Positions 11,202 through 25,600 of a stretch of 64,000 bases of DNA are shown in pieces. How positions within the stretch are numbered: the first letter of the stretch is position 1; every line of letters starts with the position of its first letter. The translations under genes and the position numbers were made by a program. The stretch comes from Zizania palustris (taxonomy: Eukaryota; Streptophyta; Magnoliopsida; Poales; Poaceae), in the NCBI GenBank assembly GCA_019279435.1, contig JAAALK010000289.1, forward strand, positions 12,220,342-12,284,341, written 5' to 3'. Under the pieces are notes generated by a model. It searched no databases. It was not told the DNA's origin and saw only the letters and a list, made by a program, of their open reading frames with translations.

Positions 11202-12895
11202 GTGGAGTTCGCTACTCCATTGTCAAACGACGAGGACCGTGTCAATGCCTTCCACGACACCGAGCCTCTGTGTTACCGCACCATGGATAACATCCTTGGT
11301 GAGCAACCCGTTCTTGGGATGGCGCAACATGACTTCGATGCGGAGCTGCACTTGGCGCATGACGACGGTGAGCCACGTTCCTTCGCTGAGGCGAAAGGAG
11401 ACGCGGCTTGGCACGCCGCGATGCAGCAGGAGATGGACGCCGTCGAGCGGAACCAGACATGGTAGTTGGCTGACCTTCCGGTCGGCCGCCGTGCCATCAC
11501 CCTTAAGTGGGTGTTCAAGCTGAAGAAAGATGAGACTGGGGTGGTGGTCAAGCACAAGGCTCGGTTGGTGGCACGCGACTTCGTCCAGCAGGAGGGAGTC
11601 GACTTCGACGACGCCTTCGTGCCCGTTGCACGGATGGAGTCCATTCGTGTCCTCGCGCTGGCAGCCTAAGAGGGTTGGCGTGTCCAAGTCTGCCTTCCTC
11701 AATGGCGACTTGAAGGAGGAGGTCTATGTCCGACAGCCACTGGGATTTGTCATCCCCAGCAAGGAGAACAAAGTTCTCCACTTGCGCAAGGCTCTCTACT
11801 TCTTGCGACAATCACCACGAGCTTGGAACGACAAGCTGGACTCCACTCTCAGGCAGATGGGGTTCCAACAAAGTGCTCATGAGGCTGCAATCTACCGACG
11901 GGGCAAGGGAGACAATGCCCTCCGGTAGGCGTCTACGTTGACGACTTGGTGATCACCGGTATCAAGGAGGTGGAGGTAGAGGCGTTCAAGGCAAAGATGA
12001 GGGCCACCTTCCAGATGAGCGACCTAGAGCTCCTCTCCTACCTGGGATTGAGGTGCACCAAGACAACTCCGACACTTCACTTCGCCAGACCGCTTACGCC
12101 AAGCGCATCATCGAGTTGGGCGGACTCACCGACTGCAACCCAGCCTACACTCCCATGGAGGAAAGGCTGCAGCTGAGTCGCGACAGCACGGCGGAGGTGG
12201 ACGCGACACAGTACCAACGCATTGTGGGCAACCTTCGCTACCTTGTCCACACGCGACCGGACTTGGCGTTCGCAGTTGGCTATGTCAGTCGGTTCATGCA
12301 GCGACCGACGACAGAGCATCAACAGATTGTAAAGAGGATCATACGCTATGTTGTGGGGACCTCTGACTATGGCTTGTACTACCCGAGGTGCCTTGGTGTG
12401 GCACATTTCATCGGGTACAGCGACAACGATCACACCGGCGACATCGACATAAGCAAGAACACCAGTGGAACGCCGTTCTTCCTTGGTAAGTGTCTGATCA
12501 GCTGGCAGTCGATCAAGTAGCATGTGGTGGTCATGTCCAGTTGCGAGGCAGAGTACATCGCAACCACTTCTGCATCTACTCATGCTCTCTGGTTGGCTCG
12601 GCTGCTTGGCGATCTTGGCAGAGATGCCGAAGCAGTGGAGTTCAGGGTAGACATCATGTCTGCTTTGGCTTTGGCAAAGAACCCTGTCTTCCACGAGCGC
12701 AACAAGCACATCTAGGTGAAGTACAATTTCATCCGGAGTTGTTTGGATGAGGGGAGTGTGAAGGCCATCTACATCAATACCCAAGACCAGCTCGCCGACT
12801 TCCTCACCAAGTCGTTTGGGCGGATTAAGTTTCAGGAGCTTCGCGCCAGGATTGGGATGGTTCAGATTTCCCAGAAGGCACCACACAAGACTTAG
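11202..12895 (+). pseudogene. Copia F reverse transcriptase and RNase H remnants
   Basis: RT blocks WVFKLKKDETGVVVKHKARL, FLNGDLKEEVYVRQP and VYVDDLVITG (about 11929) lie in alternating frames. RNase H has YSDNDHTGDIDISKNTSG, SSCEAEYIATTSA and the terminal QLADFLTKSF. TAG codons occur after VERNQTW (11463), LALAA (about 11667), WQSIK (12518) and HERNKHI (12713). Confidence 0.82.
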
Positions 12896-12903
12896 GGGGA
12901 GAT

Positions 12904-13305
12904 TGAGAGGATAAGTCTGTGTGTGTGCTATGTTGTTTGGCATGACATGTGTGATGTCTATGTGTGGACAAGTTTGTGGTCATGTGTGGACAAGTTTGTG
13001 GTCATGTGTGGATAAGTTTGTGGTCTTGAGTACTTTTAGCATCTTTTGCTTTAAGCATATTAGACTAGCATCTTGAACTAGCATCTAGACTAATATCTTA
13101 GACTAGCATCTTGGACTAGTGGGCTGCATGGGATGGTCTGACCAGACCCACTTAAATCTACTCACACTCGGGTTGGGCCGGTCTGAACGGGCCTACATGA
13201 CCGGTTGGACCGACCTGTGCCAGGGTTTGCATATTTTCGGCTCAAAATTAACAATTTTGATATTTTGACAATTTCAACCATTAGTGCCATTTTTTGCTAT
13301 CAACA
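12904..13305 (+). repeat. Probable 3' LTR of copia F
   Basis: Follows the purine tract directly, begins TGAGAGGATAAG and ends TGCTATCAACA. It contains three tandem copies of a 22-bp word (TGTGTGGACAAGTTTGTGGT..., 12961-13026) and several AGACTAGCATCTT repeats. No second LTR is present for comparison, so both ends are inferred. The last 78 bp resemble the end of the block at 30549-31587. Confidence 0.5.
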
Positions 13306-13518
13306 GATCCCACCCCTTCCACCATGACGTCCTATTCCTTTTCGTATGGTAGTTATCCTGATGAACTAAGGTTAAGCATAGGAAACTAGTGTGAATTGGA
13401 TATAATTGCTATCAAATAATTGTTTTGCTAACAACATAATATTCAGTGTTAGTTAAATATGCAATAATTATTTGCCTTGTGAATGCAGAACACTCAACTT
13501 CCATTTATGTTTGTACAG

Positions 13519-13644
13519 GATGTGCTTGTGATTCGCAAAATTCATCCTTGTTTACCTTCATTTAAGTCAGAGTTTACTGCCTCTGTCCCCCTAACACGAA
13601 TTCGTGATATTGCTCACCGGAATGACATCCCACATGATCTCAAG
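13519..13644 (+). CDS. GWD1: GWD1 exon 1 (of those in window)
   Basis: Encodes DVLVIRKIHPCLPSFKS through RDIAHRNDIPHDLK (42 codons, phase 0 at both ends). The acceptor is a pyrimidine-rich tract ending TTTGTACAG at 13518; the donor is AAG|GTGGTG. A second AG at 13488 would add ten residues in the same frame, so the start is slightly uncertain. Confidence 0.8.
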
Positions 13645-16600
13645 GTGGTGATCCCTTTCTGTTGTTTTAAACAATCTCTTCATTGGATTATTTACTCAGT
13701 TGATGTTCTACTGTCAACAGCAAGAAATTAAGCATACTATACAAAACAAGCTTCACCGTAATGCTGGCCCAGAGGATCTTATTGCTACAGAAGCCATGCT
13801 TGCTAGGATTACTCAGACTCCTGGAGAATACAGCGAAGCTTTTGTTGAACAATTTAAGATCTTCTATAGCGAACTAAAAGATTTTTTCAATGCTGGCAGG
13901 TTATATCTAATTCTTAATTTGTCCAAGTCTTCTATTTTCAAAAATATAAGTTCTATCTTTGCTGAAAGAAGCTAACATAAGTGGCATTCCTTTTGAATGT
14001 ATTGATCCTACAATAATATATTGATGCCAATCAGGTGATTTTATATTCATTGAGATAGACAGAAGGTAGACCCCCCTCCCATCCCGAATGCACACAAAGA
14101 AAATATGACTTGCGAGAAACCTAGACTGGCATGTCCATAGTGTGCTTACATATTTCTTGCAACAATTCTGGCACTACAAATTTCATAAATTTACTCAGGG
14201 CATAGCGAAGTCATAGATTGAAACTAGTAGTTGATTAAACTTCTAATCTCTATTAACAATTCTAGCTTTCATGTAATTGTTCACCAATGTTTTAGGCTCT
14301 AGTTTGGTGACAGACCACTGCTTGGTGCCTAGTTGGTGATTAGGCGGCATGTGGTAGTGTCTGGGTGGATAATCAACTATGTGGCCTAGGCAGAAGGTTA
14401 CTGCTTAGTGCCTAGAAAGGTTAGGTGGCTGCCCTTTTGAAGTACAAGAATCTATAATGAAAGAAATTAATTACTTGCTAATGAGTGTAATATGTACTAG
14501 TAGCCTGTAATTAAACCTTAAGAATTTAGAACAGAGTAACATAGAAAGTTCATGCAACAAAACTGAAGCAGATGTTTACTGTGTGAAATATTCAAATGTA
14601 TGTTTAGACTAATGGTCATATACTGTTTCATATAAATATATGCTGTCTAACTTGGTTACCAATTTCACAGCCTATTTGAGGAACTGGAATCCATCAAGGA
14701 ATCTTTGAATGAGTCAGGCTTAGAGGTTCTCTTCACATTTGTGAAAGCCAAAAGGGTAATCTATGCTGAAATCAGTTTTTTTTCTCTGTGTTGTCATCAA
14801 CTCATTATATTCCATACTTGAGTTGAAGTTGTGAGATAATGCTCTATCATTCAGTGCTACTCTCAATTATCAATGATTCAGGCACTTCTTTGCTCTGATT
14901 ACCTAGTGTTAGAGTATATGTGTGTGTGTGTCTCTGGTGTGTGGGCCCCCTGTCTAGTGTGTGGGCCCCTCCTATAAGTCTCTGCTTCTATCCTCCCAAC
15001 CATAGCGAGAGGATTCTAATCCACCATTTCCTACATGGTATCAGAGCACTAGGCTCCCCTCCTTCCCTCTCCTCTCTCCAGCCGCCGGCACCGCCGCCGC
15101 TGCCTCCATGGCTGGCGAGCCTCCTCCGGCGAGCCCCGTCTTCTCCTTCTCGACAACGGCGGCCTCCTCCTCCCCTTTTCCTGTTGCGCCGCCGCCTTGT
15201 GGGCTGGGCGCCGTCACCGTGGGTGGCTGGCCGCCCTCTGCCATGGCCGGATCCGCCACCCCTGCTCCCGCCCCGCCCGGATCCGAAGCCGGTGCTGCCA
15301 GATCTGGCGCCGCCGGCCTCTCTCCTGCTGCCGCCGGCCTCCCTCCGCCCGGATTCGACGTCGGCGTGGCCGGATCCGCCGCCGCCGGCCTCCCTCCGCC
15401 CTGCTTCTACGCCGGCGTGGCCGAATCCGCCGCCGCCGGCCTCCCTCCGCCCTTCTTCGACGCCGACGTGGACGGATCCGCCGCCCCCGCTCCCGCCCTG
15501 CCTGGATATGAAGCCGGGGCGGCCAGATCTGGCGCCGCCGGCCTCCCTCCGAGCCCTGGGGCGCCGCCGCCCCTACCCCCCGCCGTGGCCACGGCCTGGC
15601 CGACCCTGGGTAGGCCGCCGCCCCATGCTTTCCTCCCCCCTCTACCGGCCTTCCCCCGCCGTGGCCTCGGGCTGGCCGGCCGTGGGCGCGCAGTCGCCCC
15701 TGCTGGCCGCCGGTCTCCCACCCCTGCTTGGTGCTGCTACTGCGGGCACCTTGCTCCCTGTCGTGCTGCCGCCGCTAGCAGCCCTTACTAGGGCCGATTC
15801 TGGCCCTACTTTGGGCCCTGCGTGTTGGCCGGCCCCACCGATGTGGTGGCTGCCGACGCTGCCCTTGCCGTCGCCCTCACCACTGCCAAGACCGTTGCCG
15901 CCGCTGCTCGGGAGTGTGAGCGAGCGACCGATGTTGCTTGGGAGAGTGCACGCCAAACCGCTGATGCACTGGCCCAGCATGTTGCTGAGGCCGAGCGCCA
16001 CCTCGGGGTTGCTGATCCCCCTGCCACCGCGGCTCCAGCTGTCGACGCAGATCCGGGTGCCGCACAGCTCCACGCCTAGGCGGCTGGTGTCCAGAACATC
16101 CGGGCGCTCGTGCTAGTCACCCTTGATCCCTCGTCGTCCTCCTACGTGCGCTGGCGCGATCTGGTGCTCCTCACCCTTCAGCGCTATGCCCTAGATGACC
16201 ATGTCCTCGTCGACACTCCGGTGGTCGCCCAGGGGTCGGTATGGCGGCGCATGGATCGCGTGGTGCTGTCATGAATCCTTGGTTCCATCACTATCGAGCT
16301 CTAGGAAATCGTGCGGGAGCTTGGCGGCACCGCTCGTCAGGCCTGGGTTGCGATCGAGGGGCAGTTCGTTTGCAACCGCGAGGCTCGTGCTCTCTAGTTG
16401 GACGCCGCTTTCCGCACCTTCGTCCAGGGAGATCTCTCCGTCTCGGAGTATTGCCGTCACATGAAGGGATGACGGATTCCCTTCGTGACCTCGGAGAGCC
16501 TGTTGCGGAGCGCACACTTGTTCTCAACATCCTCCGCGGTCTCGGCGACGCCTACGCCCACCTCCGGACGTGGATTACCAGGACAATGCTGTTCCCATCC

Positions 16601-19600
16601 TTCCACAAGGTCCGTGATGACCTTGTCCTCGAGGAGCTTACCCGGGGCCTCGCTCCCATGTTTACTACCGCGATAGCTCTTGTCACCTCCGACTCCAGCA
16701 GGACGACCTCCCACCCACCGTAGACGCCGGCTCCTTCCTTGCTCGGTGCTCCTCCTGCCGCTTCCACCGCTGGCGGGGGGGGGTCGTGGTGTCGGTCGTC
16801 GTCGCTAGGGGGGGCGGCGTGGTGGTACTAGTCGTGCTCCGACCTCCACTACACCAGCCCCTGCCACGGGGCGCATTTCCATGTGGCCGGGGCAGTTCAC
16901 AACTGGAGCTCCTCGGCCTCCTACTCCACCTGCGGCCATGCTCACCGGGTGGCCGGTGCAGCATGCTCCACCTCCACCTTCGGCGTGGGGTCCGTGGTCC
17001 GGTGGGTGGGACCAGACGGCCCTCGTGGAGTCCTTCAACACTATGGCGTTGACACCTCCGGCTTTCACGGACTAGGTGGCCGACTCGGGTGCCTCCTTCC
17101 ACACCACTCCTCATGATGGTATTCTCTCCTCACAGACCACCCCACCCATCTCACCCTTCTTCCATCATGGTTGGGAATGGCTCTTGCCTTCCGGTCACCT
17201 CCGTGGGTGATGCGGATCCTTGTGGTTCTTTTTGCCTTCAAAATATTCTTGTTGCCCCTAACATTGTTCACAATCTTCTTTCCATTCGTCAATTCACCAC
17301 TGATAATTCGTGTTCTGTTGAATTTGACTCCTTTGGTTTGACTGTGAAGGATATGGTCACCCGGCGTCCTTTCTCCGCTGTGACAGCACCGGACCCCTCT
17401 ACACGCTTCGTCTTCCACCTTCCGCTGCTTCACCCTCGTCCGCCCTTGCCGCCACAGCTTACTCCACACTCTGGCACCGCCGGCTTGGTCACCCCGGTGT
17501 CGACGTTTTGGCTCAGCTTTGTCGTAGCTCCTCTGTTCCTTGTACTAGGGCTACCAGTGAGCACATTTGTCATGCGTGTTAGTTAGGCCATCATGTTCAT
17601 CTACCTTTTCCTATTTCTTCTTCGCATGCTGTTCATGCGTTTGACCTTATTCACTGTGACTTGTGGACCTCTCCGATAATGAGTATTTCTGGTTATAAAT
17701 ATTATCTGGTTGTTCTCGATCGTTTTTCTCACTACTCCTGGACATTTCCTTTGTGGTCTAAGTCAGATGCCTTCCCCATGCTCACTCACTTCTTTGCTTG
17801 GGTGTCTACACAGTTTGGGGTTACTATCAAGGCAGTCCAGTGTGATAATGGTCGTGAGTTTGACAACTCCACTTCACGGGCTTTCTTCCTTTCGAAGAGA
17901 GTCCAATTGGGCATGTCGTGCCCTATGCCTCCCCTCAGAACAGCAAGGCTGAGCGCATTATTCGTACCACTAACAATGTTATGCGCTCCATGCTCTTTCA
18001 GCTTCGGCTCCCGCTCGCTTCTAGGCTGAGAGCCTCTTTACTGCCAGTCTGCCACCTATCTGCTCAATCGCCTGCCTTCTAAGGCCACGTGCGCTCCCAC
18101 CCCTCACCATGCCTTGTATGGTACCCCTCCTTCCTACAGCCACTTTCGTGTTTTCGGGTGCACTTGCTATCCCAACACTTCCGCCACTTCTCCTCACATG
18201 TTTGCGCCCCGCTCGACCCTTTGTGTGTTTCTCGGCTACTCCCCCGATCATAAGGGGTACCATTGTTTTCACCTCCTCTCGTCGTGTTCTTATCTCACGA
18301 CATGTCATCTTCGCCGAGTCAGTCTTTCCTTTCTTCGTCGACTCCACCCCCGCCACCAGCCTTGAGTTGGACTCCTTGTTTTCTACTGACCCGGTGGTTC
18401 AGCCACCTTTGTCTTCTGCATGTACAACCCTAGCTATTCCGGTGGCTCTCCCGCCATCTGGCGAGCCTTGTGTGGCGGCGGAGCTGCCCGCCGCGCCTCC
18501 CGCGGCCTCGGCACCTCCGGCTGTGCCACGTGCGACCACTCCCCACCAGGCGGCGTTGCCCTCCGCGCCATGCGCAGCCTCGTAGTCCTCAGCTGTGCAG
18601 CGCGCGGCCACTTCCCTGTCGCCTCCTGTGCCCGGGGTTGGCCCGCTGCTGCCTGTGGCGCCATGCGCGGCCCCAGCCTCGCCTGCTGCCCCTGACATGG
18701 CCCCGGCCGTGCCCTGTGTCCCCGCGCCACCTGCCACGCCACGCGCGGCCCCGACGTCTTCTTCCCGCTACGCCGACCCTGTTCGTCTCTAGCAGCGCTG
18801 CCCGACGGGTGTTGCACCGGCCGGCTCTCGCGCCGAGTCGCCGGTGTACCACCCGCCCATCCTTCACCGCGATCCTTCGTCCAGTTGACCGCCTGGTCCT
18901 CTCCGCCACTACGGGGCCGCCGGTCTCTCCTATACCCTCCACCGTCCGTGGTGCCCTGGCAGATCCACACTGGCGCCGCGCGATGGAGGAAGAGTATGCG
19001 GCCCTTCTGGCCAATCATACCTGGGACCTAGTGCCTCGTTCCTCTGGCTGCAATGTGGTCAACGGCAAGTGGATCTGGACACATAAACGCTAGGCAGATG
19101 GTACGCTGGATCGCTACAAGGCTCACTGGGTCCTTCGAGGTTTCACCTAGCGCCCTGGAGTTGACTACGATGAGACCTTCAGCCCAGTGGTGAAGCCTAC
19201 TACGTTCCGGACAGTTCTCTCCCTAGCACTCTCGCGATCTTGGCCAGTTCATCAGCTCGATGTGAAGAATGCCTTCCTCCATGGCACCCTGACGGAGACT
19301 GTGTACTGCAGCCAGCCAACGGGCTTTGTGGATCCCGCTCACCCTGCGCTTGTTTGCTAGCTCAACAAGTCTCTGTATGGTCTGAAGCAGGCTCCTCGGG
19401 CTTGGTACAGTCGGTTTGCCTCCTTCCTAGTGACTTTGGGGTTCAACGAAGCCAAGAGCGACACTTCTCTATTTGTCCTCCACCACGGTGCTGACACAGC
19501 CTACCTGCTGCTTTATGTGGATGACATTGTTCTCACTGCCTTCAGCCAGTCTCTGCTTCAGCGGGTTGTCTCCTCGTTACAGCGGGAGTTTGCCATGAAG

Positions 19601-22600
19601 GACCTTGGTGTGCTCCATCACTTCTTGGGAGTGCCAGTGGAACACCGCCCTGATGGCCTATTCCTTCAACAGCGCCAATACGCCTTGGATGTCCTTCACC
19701 ACGTAGGGATGACTGTCTGCAAGCCATGTTCCACTCCAGTCGATGCTCAGGCCAAGATTTCCGGTACCAAGGGTGCACTAGTCGATGATCCCACTGCCTA
19801 CCGAAGCATTGCTGGTGCCCTTCAATATCTCACATTCACTCGGCCAGATATCTCCTATGCAGTGCAGCAGGTGTGCCTTCACATGCACGACCCACGGGAC
19901 CCGCACCTTACCGCTATGAAGCGGATTCTCCGCTATCTGCGCGGCTCCCTCGACTTCGGGCTTCACCTTCGGCGTTCTCCGGTTGCTGAGCTCGTGGTTT
20001 ACATTGACGCCGACTGGGCGGGTTGCCCGGACACGCGTCGCTCCACCTCCGGCTACGCCGTCTTCCTTGGTGGCAACCTCGTGTCTTGGTCATCCAAGCG
20101 GCAGCATGTTGTCTCCTGCTCCAGTGCCAAGGATGAGTACCGTGCTGTTGCCAACGGGGTGGCGGAGGCATCCTGGCTCCGGCAGCTCCTCGGGGAACTC
20201 CATAGCCCCCTCGCCAGGAGTACTTTGGTCTACTGTGACAACGTCAGCGCCGTCTACCTCTCCACCAACCCCGTCCAGCACCAGCGTACCAAGCATGTGG
20301 AGATCGACCTCCACTTCGTCCGTGATCGTGTCGTCGTGGGAGATGTCCGTGTTCTACACGTTCCCACCACCTCACAGTTCGCCGACATCTTCACCAAGGG
20401 CTTGCCTTTCTCCACCTTCTCCGAGTTCCGCTCCAGTCTCAACGTCCGCTGCGCCGGAGTTTCGACTGTGGGGGGGGTGTTAGAGTATGTGTGTGTGTCT
20501 CTGGTGTGTGGGCCCCCCTGTCTAGTGTTTGGGCCCCTCCTGTAAGTCTCTTTTTCTTCTATCCTCCCAACTATAGGGAGAGGAATCTAATCCACCATTT
20601 CCTACACCTAGAATAAAAAATTGAACAAACTTACAGAATATGAATTTGTGTTACCATATTCTGCATCACGGTTTTGTTATTTCTATGTTTTGGCAATTGA
20701 TAAAACTGTGAATCTCAGCCTGACATTTGTTACTTTTATACATATTTGAATAGAAGAGCATGTTTTGGTCTCAGATCAATTCATTGTTAGGATGGATTTA
20801 TTGCTCACCACCTTTTGTGATTATCTTCCATTTCAGAGTTTGGACCAAATGGATGATGCAGAAGATCTGGATAAAAATTATGCCATTCAAGTTTTAATGA
20901 GTACCTTGCAATCATTATCTTCTCTAAGATTGGTTCTAATGAATGGCCTTGAAAGTGGCCTTAGAAATGATGCGTCTGATACTGCTATAGCAATGCGACA
21001 AAAGGTTATCTTGTTAAACTTAATTGATAAGTAGTTGAAATTGGATCATATATCGTAAGTTATATTTACCTGATTATGTTTTGCAGTGGCGCCTTTGTGA
21101 AATTGGTCTTGAGGATTATTCATTTGTTCTGTTAAGCAGGTAATGGCGTACTTTAAAGTTTAAACTAAGTTTGTGGTTTTTAATTGATGCTTTCTTAGTT
21201 TCTATCATACCTTATGAAATATCAGTTTTGAATCTGTTTTCGTTCATCTGTGCTGAAAATGTTAGTAGATTGATCCTTTAGGTTTGCTGGTCATCAACCC
21301 CTGGCCTACATGGGACTAGCATTGGTTTACATTTTTCATTCTTTTATGATTAATTTACACATAGGGATGAAAATGGTACTGAATTTCCTTACCGTACCAA
21401 CCACCCTATTGGGCCAAAAAAGAGAAGCCCAAGTGGCCCACACAGTGACAAGATGCAACCCAGGTTTGCTGCGTATTTTCTAGTCATCCACCTCATGGTT
21501 AGTCGATGACTAGATTTCTGGTCACTCTAATCGAGTTGTGCTACCTAGTCACTGTTAGGGGACTATTAGCCTGAGTAATTGCAATTACTTGGGCAACCAG
21601 ATAACTTGTAGCAATTGTCTATACATACAAACTCAAATAGATGAAGGACACTGATTCTTCTTTTTCTTTTCAATCTTGCAACTTAGTCAAGCCTTATTGT
21701 GTCATGATGTCACGGGTCGGGATCCAGGGTCGGGGAGGATAGCAAAACATTGTGACTGAATTGATAACTGAAGAATTGACTGAGGCCCTAACCCTCATCG
21801 GTGCGACGGAGCCACACTCTACGTCGCACCGCCGAGGCAGAGATACAATAGAGAGGCTAAGCCTTTTCTAAACACTCGATGATTTCCTCTAGTGCATCAG
21901 CCTTGTTTATATAGGCACAAGGCTGATCTAATCTAATAACCTTAATCTACTAGTACTCATTTAATCTAACAACTCAATCCTAATTGAATTGGAACTCTTA
22001 AACTAATCTAATCTCTAATTACTAGTCTGCTACGATACCGTAGTACTGTTCACAGGCCTGATTGAGCTGTGGGTTGTCCTGCAGGCCCTTTCTTGCATGG
22101 CACATGACATCTCTTCCCCCTTGAAAACCAGCTCGTCCTCGAGCTGGGCCGTCGGTGCCGCCAAGGCCTTCCATGTCGATCCACCAATCACTAGCTTGGC
22201 CACCGTCCATGCGCGCGAGGATGCCACCAGGACACGTTGGGGCGCAGCCCCCAACTTTGTCGGTCCTGCCATCGTTGTCAGGGTTCCTCACGCCATTGCC
22301 GGCCACGCCCAACCACTCATCGATTTACACGGTCAGGGGAGTAGTACTGGCCACCGCGGGTCTGTTGATGTCGTCGACCGAGCCATCGAGAGTGCCCCTG
22401 CGGCCGCCTGACTTGGCCCTGCCGAGGCCGCCCGCGCCACTGCAAATCCACCGTGTATTGAGCGCCCTCCTGCATGCTCACGCCCTTGAGGACACCACCT
22501 CCATCACCGCGTTCCAGCTGCCCACGACTCGGCCACCGCTGCCGCATGCGTTGCGGCTGTCCACGCTATTGGCGCCCGCATTGCCAATCGCGTTGAGGAC

Positions 22601-25600
22601 ACCGTCTCCGCGCTTGCTCGGGCCATCGCCAGCCACAAAAGCTGACCACATCACAATCTCCACTGAGTCGCCATGGGACGCCTGATCCATCGCCAAGGCC
22701 CTCCCGACCTAGGACGCACGAGCTCCTCCCGCCAGGGACACCTCCAACAAGGACGGACGCGTCGTAGCCGAGGCCGCCCCTGCCGAGGTTGTCGTCCATG
22801 GCTAGGTGTTTGCCTCTACTGCCGTCGCCTGAGGTCCTGGTGCTGAGGGTGCGCGTGCCCAGCGCACCACCAACAGGCCATTCGAAGCCTCCATCCCTAA
22901 GTAGAATGACCTCGCCTCCACTGCTTGGGATGTTGTCATGAGCTGTCGTGAGGACGTTGCCATGCGTGACTTGGTAGGTTGCGACAGTGCCTGTGTTTGT
23001 GAGTATGCCACTCGCGGTGTCCGATGCTCAGATGACGTCTGCGGCTATGTCCAGCACGGTGCTGCCAATGCCGTCATCACCAGCGCCTATGTTGTCCCGC
23101 GCTATGTCACTGCCCGTGCTGACGGTGTTGATGCCACCATCGACGCCCAGAACGATGCCACTGCCATCGCCTCTGGTGCCACCCAAGGCCTCTAGGATGG
23201 AGTCGCAGCACCTCAACACCTCGGTGAGTAGGGTTTGCACCTTCTTGTCGGCCTTCATCTTGGCCCGATCGGCACCGGCCGAGGTGCTGGTACCGGTTGT
23301 GCCCGTGCTGAATCTGCCTCGGAACTTAAGGTGGTGTCGTGGCCTAATCCAGATACATGTGGTTCGACGGCTGGTAACCCGGGGACCGCCACCCGTACGC
23401 GCGACAACGGTGCTGCCACTGCCGATTGCGATCTGCTGCTCCACCCCTGTCCCAACACCCGATTGCACATTCATGGCAGAAGCCGAACCTAAATACATGA
23501 CACCAACAATATTTGAAGGGGATTTGCATTCTGCTTTATATATCTAACATATGATAGGGTTTTAGCCTTTTAAGTACATGCTAGATTTGTTTTCTACATG
23601 AGAATTTCTGGGATTTTTGTCTACTCTTACGACATGTGATTTTCTAGTTTTTATGTATCATAGAATTAAGGTGGGGGTTTCTTTGAGAGCCCCCTATTAG
23701 TATAAAGAAAGACAATTTGTGTTATTTTTCATGCTTATGAGTTATGAAATCACATGCCACCTCTTTGTAGTTGCTGGCTTCCTGTGTTCCATTCACCTAT
23801 GCACAAACATCTGTCACAGTATCTTGCTGTTTGGGAACATAAGCACTTTATAACTTCATAACGTGGCTATTAGATTGTTCTTTTATGTTGTATATTCTGT
23901 GCACAATGGGAGCCCAGCGTAAAAAATGTCATCGCCATGATCTAAGTGTTGTCTAGTTAGGTGCAAATGGCATTGTTTGGGAGGGCTGCAGATTTTGAGT
24001 TTCTCAGCTACAACTTGGATCATCATTTATAAAGCTGTGTTTCTTCAAAATTGCTTATCCATCCACATGTTTGGCACAAGCTTTTTCTTACCAGCTGCAT
24101 GTTTGTAAGAAGGTGGGCAATGTCTAAATTATCCCTAGACAAATGATGATATGTTTGCAATTTCAGAATTGATGATAACACTGATTTTGAAAAATGATGT
24201 GAACATACAAATTTAGAAAATCAGAAATGAATCATTGACTCAAACAATCATACAACAAAACATTGAACATAATGAGATGTAGAATCACACACACACATGA
24301 AAGGAAAAAAGGCAAAACAAATAGATATGGTTCTCCTAGAAGGGGGAGGCGGTCAGCAGGGCGGTGGAAGCTGGTCCTCTTCCTACTTTGGGCTTTACGT
24401 TACATGAGCAGTGAGCTGCTTCTTGCAGTGTCTTGCGAATCTTTCTGTTTGGGAGTGGTTTGGTGACTTGGTCTTATATGCCTGCTCATAAAAAAGTCAA
24501 ATGACTTATAGTATGTAATGGATGGAGTAACACATTGCAATTAACGGAACAATATAAGCTGTTGCTAACTCATTTCTTATGATTTATTTACATGTTAATT
24601 CACTCCATGTTATCATTTCTAGTTTCCAAATTCCAAAACAAGGCTATAGATATACAAATCTATGCTACTCTCGATGGTACAATTGACCTTATTTTCTTTG
24701 ATATGGCATCATAACAGATACATGAATACTCTTGAAGCCATAGGTGGATCAGCTTCACTTGCAGATGATGTGGCTAGAACTACTACTGTATGGGATGCTA
24801 CTCTTGATGCCCTTATCATTGGCATCAATCAAGTTAAGTTTTCATGTTGGAAAATGGAGGAATGTATTGCCATAGGGAATGAGCTTCTTTCTTGGAAGCA
24901 AAAAGGTCTATCTGAAAGTGAAGGTACCATTTTCTTGTTAATATCTTTATATTATGAATGCCCGTCGTTGAATACCTTTTCTTCTTTAACATGTGTCAAT
25001 AATGTACATCCCTACATATGTTCTCATTGTAGTGAGGACTGGAACTATCCTTGAACCATTTCTTATTGTTATGTATGTAGGCAGTGAAGATGGAAAGTAT
25101 ATTTGGGCACTAAGACTTAAAGCTACATTTGATAGAGCACGAAGATTAACAGAAGAATACTCTGAAGCACTTCTTTCTATATTCCCTGAAAAAGTAATGG
25201 TGAGTGTATTTACAGGGGCTCTGTTTTTCATTACAGTGGATTATAATAATCTTGTTTGGTGCAACAGCTTTTTTTTTTAAGTTTTTGCATTTGGCAAACT
25301 GCTTTCTTTTAATTTATGTTGCCATTACAGTGGATTATAATAATCTTGCTGTGAAAACTTTTTTAAGTTTTCGCATTTGTCAAATATCTTTTCTTTTAAA
25401 TTATGTTGCAAACAGAAATATTGTTTGGTTCTGAAAATATAGAACAACCTGAGAAGACTTGGTAGTTGGATATCATATATATATTTTTGAAAAGCAGTAG
25501 GAGAGGCTCCCACTGGTATATTAATTAAAAGGAAACCATTACAAGGAGGCGAGCCAGAGACAAATATAAGATCTGAGGGGGTGTGGGGGGGAGGGGGGAG

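Larger units (their letters stand above)
9530..13305 (+). mobile_element. Decayed Ty1/copia element F, 5' end missing
   Basis: Order is protease, integrase, RT, RNase H, purine tract, 3' LTR. gag and the 5' LTR are absent; the sequence starts at about the protease. Frameshifts and stops are frequent. The polypurine tract TTAGGGGGAGATTG ends at about 12903, followed by a probable 3' LTR. It lies upstream of GWD1 exon 1, probably in a GWD1 intron. Confidence 0.8.
14907..20606 (+). mobile_element. Ty1/copia element E, complete but dead, in GWD1 intron 3
   Basis: 5700 bp bounded by 129-bp LTRs (TGTTAGAG ... TTCCTACA) and a perfect 5-bp target duplication CCTAG at 14902-14906 and 20607-20611. PBS TGGTATCAGAGC starts at 15036 (initiator Met tRNA type). 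It is the same family as element C and close to D. Removing it leaves an intron of about 0.38 kb. Confidence 0.95.

Noticed and set aside
14920..16116. A 398-codon Pro-rich plus-strand frame
   Set aside because: It starts inside the LTR of element E and is a shifted-frame reading of the GC-rich gag extension that is coding in D.
22155..22685. A 176-codon Pro/Ser-rich frame
   Set aside because: No domain, GC-rich composition, many overlapping frames on both strands, inside a gypsy remnant.
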